Below, one piece after another: positions 32,732 to 42,594 of a DNA stretch of 64,000 bases. Each line of letters starts with the position of its first letter. Positions within the stretch are counted from its first letter, which is position 1. The translations under genes and the position numbers were made by a program. Origin of the DNA: Megaustenia siamemsis (taxonomy: Eukaryota > Mollusca > Gastropoda > Stylommatophora > Ariophantidae); contig JAVIAB010000073.1 in the NCBI GenBank assembly GCA_032433765.1, forward strand, positions 70,197,959 to 70,261,958. Reading direction: 5' to 3'. A model generated the notes under the pieces. That model worked only from the letters and a program-made list of their open reading frames with translations, was not told the origin of the DNA and made no database searches.

Positions 32732-32869
32732 AGAGATGACATTTTCATCATTTGTTTCCAATCGTCGCAAATTTAGAGCAGCTCTCTGTGGTACAGCTAA
32801 AGACATTTCTGTCCATACTCTGATGTTATCCACCCATCTTTTCTTTTGTCTTCCCTGTCTTCTTTTGCA

Positions 32870-33645
32870 GTGGCGTATACTGGTTCTGGGGTCTGGGCTA
32901 CCGCTGACGTAATAAATAAACACATACATTATATTCAGTAGGCTAACATGAAGTAATATTTGCTAATGACATCACTACATTTTAAATTACTTACTTATTT
33001 ATATATAAGTTCTATCCGTCTTGTTTGGGACGACAATGCCTCGATGACTTTGTTATTGAAAGTACTGTTGGGTTGGTTTATAAGTTTCTGAAGGAATGAT
33101 TTCTCAATGGACATTAATGCCAAACCAGATTAGCGTTCTTGTGTTTGAGTTGAGCGACAATAAGATTTTATTCTCTTCAGAGCAGAAAAAGTTCTTTCTA
33201 CAGATGCTGATGCGCATAACGTAGTTATAAATAGATTAGGAAGTTCCGGTAATCAGACATTGTTTCACTTTCACTTTTAACGCTTCTAATTTACTAGAGC
33301 TAAAAATAACCCATGAAACCGCATTCTTGTAGCGGTATATTAGCCGTTTATTTTCAGATGAGAAATGTACCGCTACTTACAAGCAGTACCATGTACTATC
33401 GTATGATAGTTTCGGTTTCATTCACAAACGTTATAGTGGTCAGAGGAAAACCTTGCTTTAATAAATGCAAATCAAAGCAAATAAATCACATTGGCTTACG
33501 AAATGTGTAATAGAATATTCGAAAATTTGTAATATAATTATTTTAAAAATATAATAAATTATCATTTCCTTTTGTAATTCGTTAATATGTTCAAGGCTAC
33601 CGGCGGTAGCTGCGGCAACATAGAGAATACGCCACTGCTCTTTTG
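32870..33645 (-). mobile_element. hAT transposon derivative, 760 bp, with terminal inverted repeats
   Basis: The ends are inverted repeats starting CAGTGGCGTA (32878 inward, and 33637 inward on the other strand). The flanking 8-bp duplications are ttcttttg and ctcttttg (7 of 8 match), the size typical of hAT elements. Inside, the minus strand encodes the C-terminal hAT dimerisation region: LPNLFITTLCASASVERT, FSALKRIKSYCRSTQTQER, a stop, then SGLALMSIEKSFLQKLIN. The DNA-binding and catalytic parts are missing, so it is an internally deleted, non-autonomous element. It sits in a LINE. Confidence 0.85.
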
Positions 33646-33728
33646 ATTGGTACGTTGCCTTGCACAATGGTTTTGGCAAGGTCTGTCGAGCGTGTGATGT
33701 GTCCATACCAGGTCAATTGTTGCTCTTT

Positions 33729-34042
33729 TATTATTGACAATAAAATAAACATGAAACAGTATCGAAGCAGCTAAACTAATAGAGTGAGAAAACAAGGTAC
33801 GACGTTTTGGCAAAAAGCCTTCATGAGGTATAGCACACAAATTATGAAAATTTAACAATGAAATGCAAGCACGAAGACGAAACACTGATCTAAGAAATGG
33901 CGGAAAGAAACTGTGGCCAGGATTTACGAAGATGTCGGTAAAATGATTACTAGACAATAGGCCAGATATGATTTATTTGAACCAAAAGGAGCCAAACAGT
34001 GGAAAATAAGAAAGTGGGTCTCATGAGAGAGGATGAAAGGAA
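33729..34042. other. Unassigned sequence, possible retroelement 3' region
   Basis: The minus strand contains cctcatgaaggctttttgcc followed by aaaacgtcgtacc, a string I associate with 3' regions of some retroelements. No coding frame supports a specific element. Confidence 0.3.
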
Positions 34043-34323
34043 GCGTCTCATAAAGGTTAAAGTAAAGAGCCCCGTCACGCCAAATGACGTATAGGGAATA
34101 GGGTGTTAGTGACCATAATTTTTATAGACGTTCGGCACATGATTTTTGGGGTAATGTGGTCGGTATTACGCCGCTGCCGATTTAATTTCCCAGAAAAAAA
34201 TCCACTACCCATTTAAGGCTGGGTGAACCCGGAAACCGTCAATCAGGATGGAACCCGACCTATTGTCCTTTCTAGTCAAGTTCACTAACCACTGAGCCAT
34301 GGCGGCTCCCGAGGCGTCTCATA
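34043..34323 (-). mobile_element. tRNA-derived SINE, family 1, with 10-bp target duplication
   Basis: A full-length minus-strand copy lies between gcgtctcata repeats (34043-34052 and 34314-34323). The B box is mutated (tcctgattga-type), suggesting an older copy. Confidence 0.85.
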
Positions 34324-34361
34324 GGCTACGATGAAAACAAGAAAAAAGAAGAACAGAGATA

Positions 34362-34622
34362 GAAGATTGGTGTGGCAAAAGGGAAGAAGAGCAGGAGAGA
34401 AGATTGGTGTGGCAAAAGGGAAGAAGAGCAGGAGAGAAGATTGGTGTGGCAAAAGGGAAGAAGAGCAGGAGAGAAGATTGGTGTGGCAAAAGGGAAGAAG
34501 AGCAGGAGAGAAGATTGGTGTGGCAAAAGGGAAGAAGAGCAGGAGAGAAGATTGGTGTGGCAAAAGGGAAGAAGAGCAGGAGAGAAGATTGGTGTGGCAA
34601 AAGGGAAGAAGAGCAGGAGGGG
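34362..34622. repeat. 37-bp minisatellite, ~7 copies
   Basis: The unit is agattggtgtggcaaaaggg plus aagaagagcaggagaga, with exact 37-bp spacing and almost no variation. The near identity suggests recent growth. All three plus frames are open across it, an artefact. Confidence 0.95.
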
Positions 34623-34689
34623 TAATAAAAATTTAACGCATTGAGGAATAGTGATAGGACAGAAAATAAAAGGTGAGGGACGAGTGGTT

Positions 34690-35140
34690 AAAGAAAGGAG
34701 TTTCGTTTAGAGAATGCCCTAATTTAGGCTATGAGTCGGGTCTCCAACGCGAATGGACTATGGGGATCAGAGAAATAAGAGATGATGCCAGTAACCCGGA
34801 AGTCATCAGAGGTATTATGACCTGGCGATCTAAATTGGGAGGAGACAGAAGTGCCGGAATCGCATTTAAAGTTGTACAGGTGTTCATGGACTCTCTCCCA
34901 TAAACGTCGTCTTGTTTGGTCAATAAATGTTTTGAGGCAGCGTTGACAGATGATGGTGTATATAAGATTCTGTGATATAAACGTGAAGCCAGCTCGGATA
35001 TCAAAGGGATCTTTCTGGAACAGGACTTGATGAGTCTGTGGTACGAAAGGGCACGTACTGCATGAAACGTTGCAGCGAGTTGTACCCATTAGGTTCTGGC
35101 CAGGGCTACGAAGGCGACTCCAATTATGGACAATAAGTCT
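34690..35140 (-). pseudogene. Penelope-like element GIY-YIG endonuclease fragment
   Basis: The minus strand reads GTTRCNVSCSTCPFV, then NLIYTIICQRCLKTFIDQT, RRRLWERVHEHL, SSQFRSPGHNTSDDF and ETRLIA. This is the order of a GIY-YIG domain in Penelope-like retroelements: an upstream Cys pair, the GIY/YIG strands (here LIY and FID, so the YIG motif is lost), the conserved Arg helix and the catalytic Glu. A stop follows LIA. No Penelope reverse transcriptase is visible nearby; a LINE fragment abuts on its 5' side. Confidence 0.6.
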
Positions 35141-35187
35141 TATTTGTCCAGTAGATCATTGGATTCTTTCACACACTTCTTCATTGG

Positions 35188-35741
35188 TGATATACTCTCT
35201 GTATGATATGCTCTCTGTATGATATGCTCTCTGTATGATATCATCTGGGAGCCGCGATAGCTCAGTTGTTAGTGAACTGGACTACAAAGGACAAGAGGTA
35301 GGGTTCGATCACAACCGACGGCTTCCGGGTTCATCCAGCCTTTAATGTGTACTGGATTTTTTTATGGGAAAGTAAAGCGGCACGGGCGTAATACCGACCA
35401 CATTACCCCAAAAATCATGTGCCGAAGCTCTGGAAAACTTATGGTCACTAACACCATATTCCCTATACGCCACTTGGCGTAACGGGGGTACTTTACTTTT
35501 TTTTACTGTTATGATATGCTCTCTGTATGATACGTTCTCTGTATGATATGCTCTCTGTATGATATGATCTCTGTATGATATGCTCTCTGTATGATATGCT
35601 TTCTGTATGATATGATCTCTGTATGATATGCTCTCTGTATGATATGATCTCTGTATGATATGCTCTCTGAATGATATGCTCTCTGTGTGATATGATCTCT
35701 GTATGATATGATCTCTGTATGATATGCTCTCTGTATGATAT
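35188..35741. repeat. 16-bp minisatellite, interrupted by a SINE
   Basis: The unit is tgatatgctctctgta. About 4 copies precede and about 15 follow the SINE. Variants have gatc for gctc. Its complement codes part of ISYREH, the LINE motif on either side. Confidence 0.95.
35247..35505 (+). mobile_element. tRNA-derived SINE, family 1, inserted in the 16-bp array
   Basis: Full head (gggagccgcgatagctcagt, B box gggttcgatc), body and T-rich end are present. It splits the 16-bp array, so it is younger than that array. A target duplication is not clear because the flanks are repetitive. Confidence 0.88.
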
Positions 35742-35975
35742 GTATAATATCTTTCAATACCATTTCATCTCCAAGGCCTGTATTCTTCTTTCGAGATCAG
35801 CAGCACGTGTCCAGGTCTCACAGACAAACATCAATACAAATGTAACTACTGTTCGTAACAGTCTGATCTTCGTTGTTAGGGAGATGTTTTTGTTTGTCCA
35901 TATACGGTTGAGTCTTGTCATAGCTACCATTGCTTGCGCTATTAACACAATTTATGTTATTTCGGTCATTCAGAG

Positions 35976-36874
35976 CACAGTTTTATTATGCTCCTCAAGG
36001 TTAACAAGGTATTTGTGCAACGTGTGCTCCTTGGAAGCCAACTAGCTCCGTTATTATATTCATGTCTACAGCGATGCACAATCTGTAATGTTCCTTCTAA
36101 GTATTTTACAATCTGGCATGTCTCCATTATCTTGGTTTCCCTCCTTTCCTCCCCCCCCCTTTTTTACAATTTTACAATTATTTGCAATTTTTTGTCTTTT
36201 AGTTTTATTTTATTATCTCATATTACTTGCTTTGTGATAAAAAGTGATTCTAAAAAAATCAGTTATCAGTGCTGACTTCACTTCACTTCACTACACGTAT
36301 TCTGTCATGACCTGCGGCTTTTCAATCCATTGATAGCTGTCATGTTTTTGTCACTTTCTATGCAAAGTCTGCTTTTATGTCAAGATCAATTTCTGCCCCA
36401 GAAAATTAAACAACATATCTAGTCATTATTTACTGAGTGTTTCTCTGCAGCAATCCCAGCATTTTTTCTTCTTGTCCTATCTGTGTAACGGGTGTTCGAC
36501 TTTTGCATCTTCGAACTTACGTAATGTTGTCATTTCGCTTTCCTGTGATGATTTTTGCTATTTAACACGAAGCGTTTTGCTCATTTCTCTTCGCGGCGTC
36601 TTTTCGCTGTTTATCTTTCAATCTTATCTTTTAAGTTCTTTTTGCTGTCTGTTAATCCTCGTTCTTCATAACGGTTCAGTAATTTATGTGTTCTTATTAT
36701 GTAACATACACGAAATAGATTACTATCACTGTGCGCCATTTTTTCTGTCATATTTTTGTTTATTGAAAGCAGGTGTTAAAATTAAGTTCACAAAAGTAAT
36801 ATCTCGAGGTATTTAGATGAAACTGTTCGTAAATCGCTAAGAGGAACCCTCATTGTGATGCATACATCAACAGG
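35976..36874. other. Unassigned sequence
   Basis: T-rich unique DNA. Open frames at 35988-36275 and 36472-36816 are hydrophobic and lack recognisable motifs. Confidence 0.5.
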
Positions 36875-36983
36875 TCAATGATAAAATATGTCAAACGTAA
36901 TTACAAATATGCGTCCGTTTGTCTGCTACTCTTCCCCCTCTCTCTCGCTTGTAAAAATGTAAATGTGTTTGTGTCTACGGTAT
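36875..36983. repeat. 109-bp target-site duplication, left copy
   Basis: The stretch from tcaatgataaaatatg to gtctacggtat is identical over 109 bp to the stretch at 38671-38779. The bases immediately outside both copies differ, and a LINE fills the space between. Confidence 0.92.
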
Positions 36984-38670
36984 CTTCTTCTTCTTTTACC
37001 TTTTAGCTCCTGGTGGAGCATAGGTCTTCAACAAACACTTTCCAAGTCGTTCTGTTTTTTGCCATTCTTTTAAGATCATTCCATGTCTTCCCCATCATCT
37101 TCATCTCTGCTTCTATCTGTCTTCTCCAAGAATTCCTTGGTCTTCCTCTTTGTCTTTTCCCCTGGGGTTTCCAAAATAGGGCCTGTTGTGTAATACTCTC
37201 AGTTGGCTTCCGCTGTGTGTGTCCTATCTAGCGCCATCGTCCTCGCTGTATCTCCCTATTCACTGGTACTCGACCGGCACATTTCTATAACTCTATGTCA
37301 GCGATTTTGTCCTGCCATCTCCGTCCTTTCACTCTGCACAAGCATCCATCAATGAAAGTCTGTATCTTCACGACTGTCAGTCCTGCTGTTCTCCATGTTT
37401 CACAGCCAAATAACTGGACTGACCCAACATTGGAGTTGAAAATTGTTATTTTTGTACTTAACCTAATCTCTTTGGACTTCCATATGTTTCTCAGTGCAAC
37501 AAAAGCCCTCTTGCTGTTGATATCCCCATTTTGGTATCATTTTCTGTTCCTCCCTCTTTATCTATATTACTGCCCAGATATATATAAGATTGTACGTCTA
37601 ATAGAGGTATTTCTCCTAGTTTTATATGGTTATTGCCAACTGCATTAATTCTCATAATATTGGTCTTATCTCTATTAATCTTTAGTCCTAGCTGTTGTGA
37701 TCTCTCATCTAATATACTCATTTTATCCTGCATCTGTTGATGGCTGTGTGATAGGAGAGCTATGTCATCAGCAAAGTCTAAATCATCAAGTTGTTTGGTC
37801 AGTGACCACTGGATCCCATTTCTGTTGTTTTGAGTTATTTTCATAATCCAATCTATGGCCAGTAGAAAGAGAAATGGAGACAGGAGGCATCCTTGCCTTA
37901 CTCCTGTTCTTATTTCAAATGCTTCTTTGAGCTGTCCTTCATGCACCACACTACATTTTGTTCCTTCATACATTGTTTTAACAGGTTAATAAACTTTATG
38001 GGGATTCCGTAATGACTCAGCAACTTCCAAAGCATTCTTCTGTCTAAACTATCAAATGCCTTTTCGTAATCTATGAATCCAATATATAGTGGGGATTTTA
38101 GTTCTAAACTTTGTTCAACTATTATACGTAGGGTAGTTATTTGATCAGCACATGATCTGTTCTTCCTAAAACCTGCTTGTTCATCTCTCAAGTGTTTCTC
38201 TATAGCCTCTTTTAGTCTCTCCAGAATGATTCTGCCTAATATTTTTCCTGGCACTGATAGTAGCATAATTCCCCTATAATTTGTGCACTCCTGTAAACTT
38301 CCTTTCTTTGGTAGTTTGATCATATAACCTTCTCTCCAGTCTTTAGGTATTTCTTCCCTCTCCCAAATTTTATCCAATAGATCCTGTAACATCTTGGTAG
38401 AGGTGTTAATATCTGCTTTGATGGCTTCCGAAGGAATTTCATCTGGTCCTGTGGCTTTACCATCTTTTAATAATTTGATGGCTTTCATTATTTCTTCTTT
38501 GCTTGGTTTTCCGCAGTTAACGTGTAACTCTTCTTCTGCTGGTAGTATATCTGGAGGATTATTTGAGCCGGGTCTGTTCAAAAGTTCTTCAAAGTGTTCT
38601 TTCCATCTCTCCATTTGTTCCCTTATATTACTAAGCAGATTTCCTTTCTTGTCTTTGATAAAGGCGTTGA
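36984..38670 (-). pseudogene. LINE family B, RT domain to 3' end, two frameshifts
   Basis: The minus strand starts AFIKDKKGNLLSNIREQMER and carries the RT series in order. These are KATGPDEIPSEAIK, PKKGSLQECTNYRGIMLLS, DEQAGFRKNRSCADQI, FIDYEKAFDSLDR, (frameshift near 37975) GVRQGCLLSPFLFLLAIDW, LDFADDIALLSHS (catalytic FADD), LKINRDKTNIM and YIYLGSNIDKEGG. A second frameshift near 37510 precedes RAFVALRNIWKSKEIRLSTK, GKRQRGRPRNSWRRQIEAEM and WKVFVEDLCSTRS. The endonuclease is missing. The 3' end is a short AAG-rich tail. It fills the gap between two identical 109-bp repeats exactly. Confidence 0.9.
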
Positions 38671-38779
38671 TCAATGATAAAATATGTCAAACGTAATTAC
38701 AAATATGCGTCCGTTTGTCTGCTACTCTTCCCCCTCTCTCTCGCTTGTAAAAATGTAAATGTGTTTGTGTCTACGGTAT
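38671..38779. repeat. 109-bp target-site duplication, right copy
   Basis: Identical to the left copy. It abuts the truncated 5' end of the LINE (minus orientation). Confidence 0.92.
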
Positions 38780-38825
38780 GGGTTGAGTTTATCGTGTACA
38801 AATGACTTTGTTTTATTTATATTAT

Positions 38826-39110
38826 TAAAAAATATGGAAGCCGCGATAGCTCAGTGGTTAGTGAATTGGACTACAAAAGACAAGAGGTTGGGTTCAATCC
38901 CAACCGACGGCTTTCGGTTCACCCAGCCTTAAATGGGTACCGGATTTTTTTGCTGGGAAAGTAAAGCGACACGGGCGTAACACCAACCAAATTACCCCAA
39001 AAATCATGTGCCGAAAGTATGTAAAATTTATGGTCACTAACACCATATTCCCTATACGCTGCTTGGCGAGACTGGAGTACTTTACTTTTTTACTTTTTAT
39101 AAAAAATATG
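38826..39110 (+). mobile_element. tRNA-derived SINE, family 1, with 11-bp target duplication
   Basis: Element 38837-39099 is flanked by taaaaaatatg on both sides (38826-38836 and 39100-39110). A box tagctcagtgg and B-box ggttcaatcc are intact. Confidence 0.92.
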
Positions 39111-39915
39111 TTCATCTACAATCGGTGTAGCTGCTGATGCTGTGGTCTTCTACATTCATGCGGGTGGTGTGATCCGCGTGTGGGAGTTTCTAGTTGTATG
39201 GGTAAGTCTGTGTGTGTGGTATTTGTGTATGTGTGTGTGTGCCTGCGCGCATGTCTGTGTGGTTGAGAGTATATTTACATTACTTTCTCTGTGTGGGAGT
39301 GTTAATGTTATTGTCAATTTAATGTGGCTTAACATTGAGGGCACGTGTTCATAGTGTGTGGGTGTGTGTGTGTGTGTATCTTTTTCTTTAATGTTGTTGC
39401 GTGAATATTAATCTGTTCAACATCGACTGTAAAATTATATAAACATGCGTCACAAATAAACAGCTGTGAGCTCAGTGATAATAAAGAGTGTCATGAAGAT
39501 CTGAGACGATAAAGTTTAGAATTCACGACAAGAATAGAAAAGACGCAAGAATGAAGACGCAACAAAGCACCAATATCACTCTGAACGTCTATATTCACCT
39601 CTGTTATTAGACTGTCGTTCTAGAATAGCACTATTTAATCAAACGTTGTGTTCGCTTTGGTGTGACCCATTATGACGCATCGATTAACCTCTCAATATTG
39701 AAAACATGTTCGAGCCGACAACACAACACTCCGCGCCAGCCCCTACAAATGCTCATTCGTTCGCTGTAGTTAGTGATAGATGCTCGCTGGTTGAGCACAC
39801 ACATATCTAAGCACTGTAAGTTGTCGTTCCTGCTTATTCGACGTTGTATTTCAAATCTGTTGTTTAAAAGTATCCTTATTGATAACCGTGCCATTAATCA
39901 TGCTCAAATTAATCG
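39111..39915. other. Unassigned sequence with (GT)n patches
   Basis: GT-rich patches lie at 39205-39250 and 39356-39380. A 74-codon minus frame at 39670-39894 has no recognisable motif. Confidence 0.5.
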
Positions 39916-40454
39916 CTTTCTAGTCATTATGTAGTCGTTGAGTACATTGTGGTCACATCTAGCCGTTGTGTACTTTCTGGTCATCAAACAACCGTTGAGT
40001 ACTTTCTGGTCGTCATGCAACCGTTGATTACTTTCTGGTCGTCGGGCAACGGTTGAGTACTTTCTATTCATAATGCAACCGTTGAGTACTTTCTGGTTAT
40101 CATGCAACCGTTGAGTACTTTCTGGTTATCATGCAACCGTTGAGTACTTTCTTGTTATCATGCAACCGTTGAGTACTTTCTAGTCATCAGGCAACGATTG
40201 AGTACTTTCTGGCCATCATGCAACGGTTGAGTACTTTTTGTTCATGAGACAACCCTTGAGAACTTTCTGGTTATGAAACCGTTGAGCACTTTCTGGTTAT
40301 CATGCAACCGTTGAGTACTTTCTGTACTTTCTGATCATTAGGCAACGACATAGTACTTTCTGGTCATCATGCACGGTTGAGTACTTCTGGTCGTCATGCG
40401 ACCATTGACGTTTTTCTGGTAATCAGGTTGAGTACTTTTTGGTTGTCATGCAAC
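39916..40454. repeat. 29-bp minisatellite, ~18 copies
   Basis: The unit is ttgagtactttctggttatc plus atgcaaccg, quite diverged between copies. One further partial unit (atgcaacctttgaagacttt) is found at 41017, beyond an inserted LINE. Confidence 0.92.
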
Positions 40455-41023
40455 TAGGAAACGAGAGAGCAGATCAGCTGGCAAAAGTGGGTGCAACAGG
40501 CACACAACCAGATGCACCGGTTACATACTGTCTTAAGAAAAAGATAATCAAATCAATCAGAGAACCACAAGCCCCAAATCAGGATGCCTTTCATAATATG
40601 AATAGATGTGAGCAAGTTATCATTATGCGCCTCAGAACAGGACACAATCAACTCCATAGTCACATGTACACACAATTCAAGATGCGCACCTAAGTTACAT
40701 GTGCATGTTGACAGACTGCTGGACACATACTTAAAGACTGTATTGAATATAGTAGATTGAGGAAAATCCATTGGCCCATAGATAGAACACTACAAGCAAA
40801 ACTATATGGGCCACTGCAAGAATTACAAAAGACAGTAAAATTTATGCAGGAAACGACATTGCAGATACAGACATTAATTCAGGCGAACGAAAGATAGGTA
40901 GGTATGTAGGCAGGTAGGCATGCAGGCACGCAAGTAGGAAGGTAGGTAGGTAGGTAAGTAGGTAGGTAGGTAGGTAGGTAGGTAGGTAGGTAGGTAGGTA
41001 GGTAGGTAGGTAGGTAATGCAAC
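40448..41023 (+). pseudogene. LINE family C, RNase H C-terminus with (GGTA)n tail
   Basis: The plus strand opens inside an RNase H domain, GNERADQLAKVGATGTQ, then IIMRLRTGHNQLHSHMYTQF, and after frameshifts QTAGHILKDCIEYSRLRKI and AKLYGPLQELQKT. This is the RNase H plus zinc-knuckle-like end of certain LINE ORF2 proteins. The tail is a GGTA tetranucleotide run (40893-41016). A 7-bp duplication, atgcaac, borders it at 40448-40454 and 41017-41023, and both flanks are the 29-bp minisatellite. So the LINE inserted into the array. Confidence 0.85.
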
Positions 41024-41300
41024 CTTTGAAGACTTTCAGTGAAGCTTCACGTCAGCTAACGGCAGCAGTGAAGAGGCTAAAGCAATTAGCGACCTTAAAA
41101 TAACAGTTAAAAGTTGACAGTTTAGGCGAAGGTGACGTGAATACACATGTTGATTGGTCTGTATCTGCAAGACAATGTGTAGGAATGTGGTTTCTATAAC
41201 TGAGTAACTAAGTCAAAGACAGAATCATTTAGCACAGAGTGGAGAATACAATCTACAATCTCTGTTGTGAAAATGAAGACTGAGGTATTTACTGCTTCCC
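41024..41300. other. Minisatellite remnant and unassigned sequence
   Basis: The first ~25 bp continue the interrupted 29-bp unit. The remainder is unrecognised. Confidence 0.4.
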
Positions 41301-41304
41301 TGAA

Positions 41305-41742
41305 TTGGTTATTGGTTATGGAAGGCCTCGGTATCACAGCAAACGAATTAAAATCCATAATTGCTCAACCGCCCGTGCCAGTGGAATCATCCGAATTACT
41401 AACTCATCTCCCAAACAAAGAAAGGTAACTGTAGTCCCCATCGTAGCAGTCTCAGCACACGCCAAAAGACATAAGGCGAAACCGCGCAGAAAGTGAACAC
41501 AGCCAACTGTTCCCCGTCACACGATATCATCATTCATCGTAAACAAGCGGGATATCGAAGCAGGATCAAAACGGATGAGACACACAGCTCACGGTGTGCA
41601 CAGAGCACTTAACTCAGTAGTTCCTGCAACAAGCCGGACTTGGAATATGAGGAAACTGCAAGAAGGAACACTTTTCAGACATAGCCTTCAATGGTTCCTG
41701 CCGCCTATCCACCATATACCATGGAAGTTCGCGTCCTCCCGA
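41305..41742 (-). repeat. Dispersed repeat X, copy 3
   Basis: This is the longest copy (~440 bp) of the repeat seen at 1815 and 18187. It directly follows, on the minus strand, the last readable codons of the cysteine-rich pseudogene. It might be that gene's 3' region, an element inserted there, or a piece copied along with gene fragments. Confidence 0.75.
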
Positions 41743-41772
41743 AAACGATGATCGTCGTAGCACTCGATGATG

Positions 41773-42594
41773 TTAGGCCATCGCTGATGACTCCAATTCC
41801 AAACACATAGACACACAGTGGTGGTAAGTTATCATTTTCAATCCAACAGAAGCCACATGACCTGTAGTTAGTAAAACCACAGAGAGAATATGATTTTTGA
41901 CCTTCACTGATTCACTCTTAGATGTGAATATGTAGTTTACACAAGAGGAGAAGTTTTCAACTACAGTGATCCCATTTTTGGCAATTCTGGGATAGCAAGG
42001 CAAGTCTACTTTATAGCAGCAGAAATTTATGATGTTCTCCGCTCCCTTCTTGTAGCTGCCGCCACACGATTCTGATGTCTCATTAGCTTGGACATCATTC
42101 ATGAACAATGTCAGATTAACATTCCATAGATATGGCTCTGCTGATGAAGTGCTTGGTGCAACAGTTGTATCAATCATACAGGAGGCTCCTGGTCGGTGGT
42201 CATTAATATCACAGACGGCATATGATGTTATATTCAGTATTTCTTTCTGGGGTGTAAATATGTGGCACACACATGGAGAGTGGTTTGTGGTCACAGTAAT
42301 CCCATTAAAGGCAATTCTAGGGTAGCATGGCATAGCTGTTTCAGAACAGCACAATCATGTGATGTTTTCTGTGTTCGCTATAAAGCTGCTGCTGCTACAC
42401 AATCCTGACCAATTATAGGTGTGGACATTATTCACTTGCAATGACAAAACTGCTTTGTTTACATCATAAACCTCTGGAAGCGAATCATTTATGGGATTAA
42501 TAGTACAATTTATTCTTCCATCGGGATATCTTTCTTGAGTCCCCAAAAAAAGGTCTTTGGTTAAAAAGCACATATGTTTTTTAGTTAAACACAA
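41773..42594 (-). pseudogene. Cysteine-rich two-domain extracellular protein exon, broken
   Basis: One minus-strand frame runs the whole length with a single TGA at 42355-42357. It encodes two tandem ~100-residue domains. Shared marks are INCTI / ASCMID near the start, a VN-hydrophobic strand, ENI(T/I) before CC, PCYPRIAxNGITV, then CxxIFTxxxE and SY(A/S)xC. Near 41905 a one-base shift moves the second domain's end (SYSLCGFTNYRSCGFCW) out of frame. Asn-x-Ser/Thr sites and paired cysteines suggest a secreted or membrane ectodomain, perhaps Ig-like. I do not recognise the family. TGA plus frameshift argue for a pseudogene or an assembly error. Confidence 0.55.

Larger units (their letters stand above)
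32525..33728 (-). pseudogene. RTE-like LINE C-terminus split by a hAT insertion
   Basis: The minus strand reads QLTWYGHITRSTDLAKTIVQ up to the hAT element, and resumes beyond it with RRQGRQKKRWVDNIRVWTEM, SLAVPQRAALNLRRLE and the 20-bp array. Removing the 760-bp element and one copy of its target duplication makes the frame read QGNVPIKRRQGRQKKRW without interruption, matching the usual QGxxxGxRRRGRQKKxW motif. The LINE is therefore older than the hAT insertion. Confidence 0.75.
35145..35975 (-). pseudogene. LINE fragment with internal 16-bp minisatellite and SINE
   Basis: From the right, the minus strand reads AQAMVAMTRLNRIW, NISLTTKIRLLR, CETWTRAADLERRIQALEMKW, then KILYISYREH, where the tandem array starts. 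After the array and an inserted SINE, it resumes REYITNEEVCERIQ*STG. In intact LINEs of this kind the motif runs (R)LLxISYxxHVTNEEVxxRI without a gap. So the array grew from the ISYRE(H/Y) codons inside the LINE. Confidence 0.75.

Noticed and set aside
35510..35763. 84-codon histidine/tyrosine-rich protein
   Set aside because: It is the 16-bp array read in a LINE-derived frame.
41305..41496. Conserved 63-codon basic protein shared with 18329-18559
   Set aside because: The two copies differ mainly by amino-acid-changing and CpG-decay substitutions, so the shared frame reflects a shared repeat, not coding selection.
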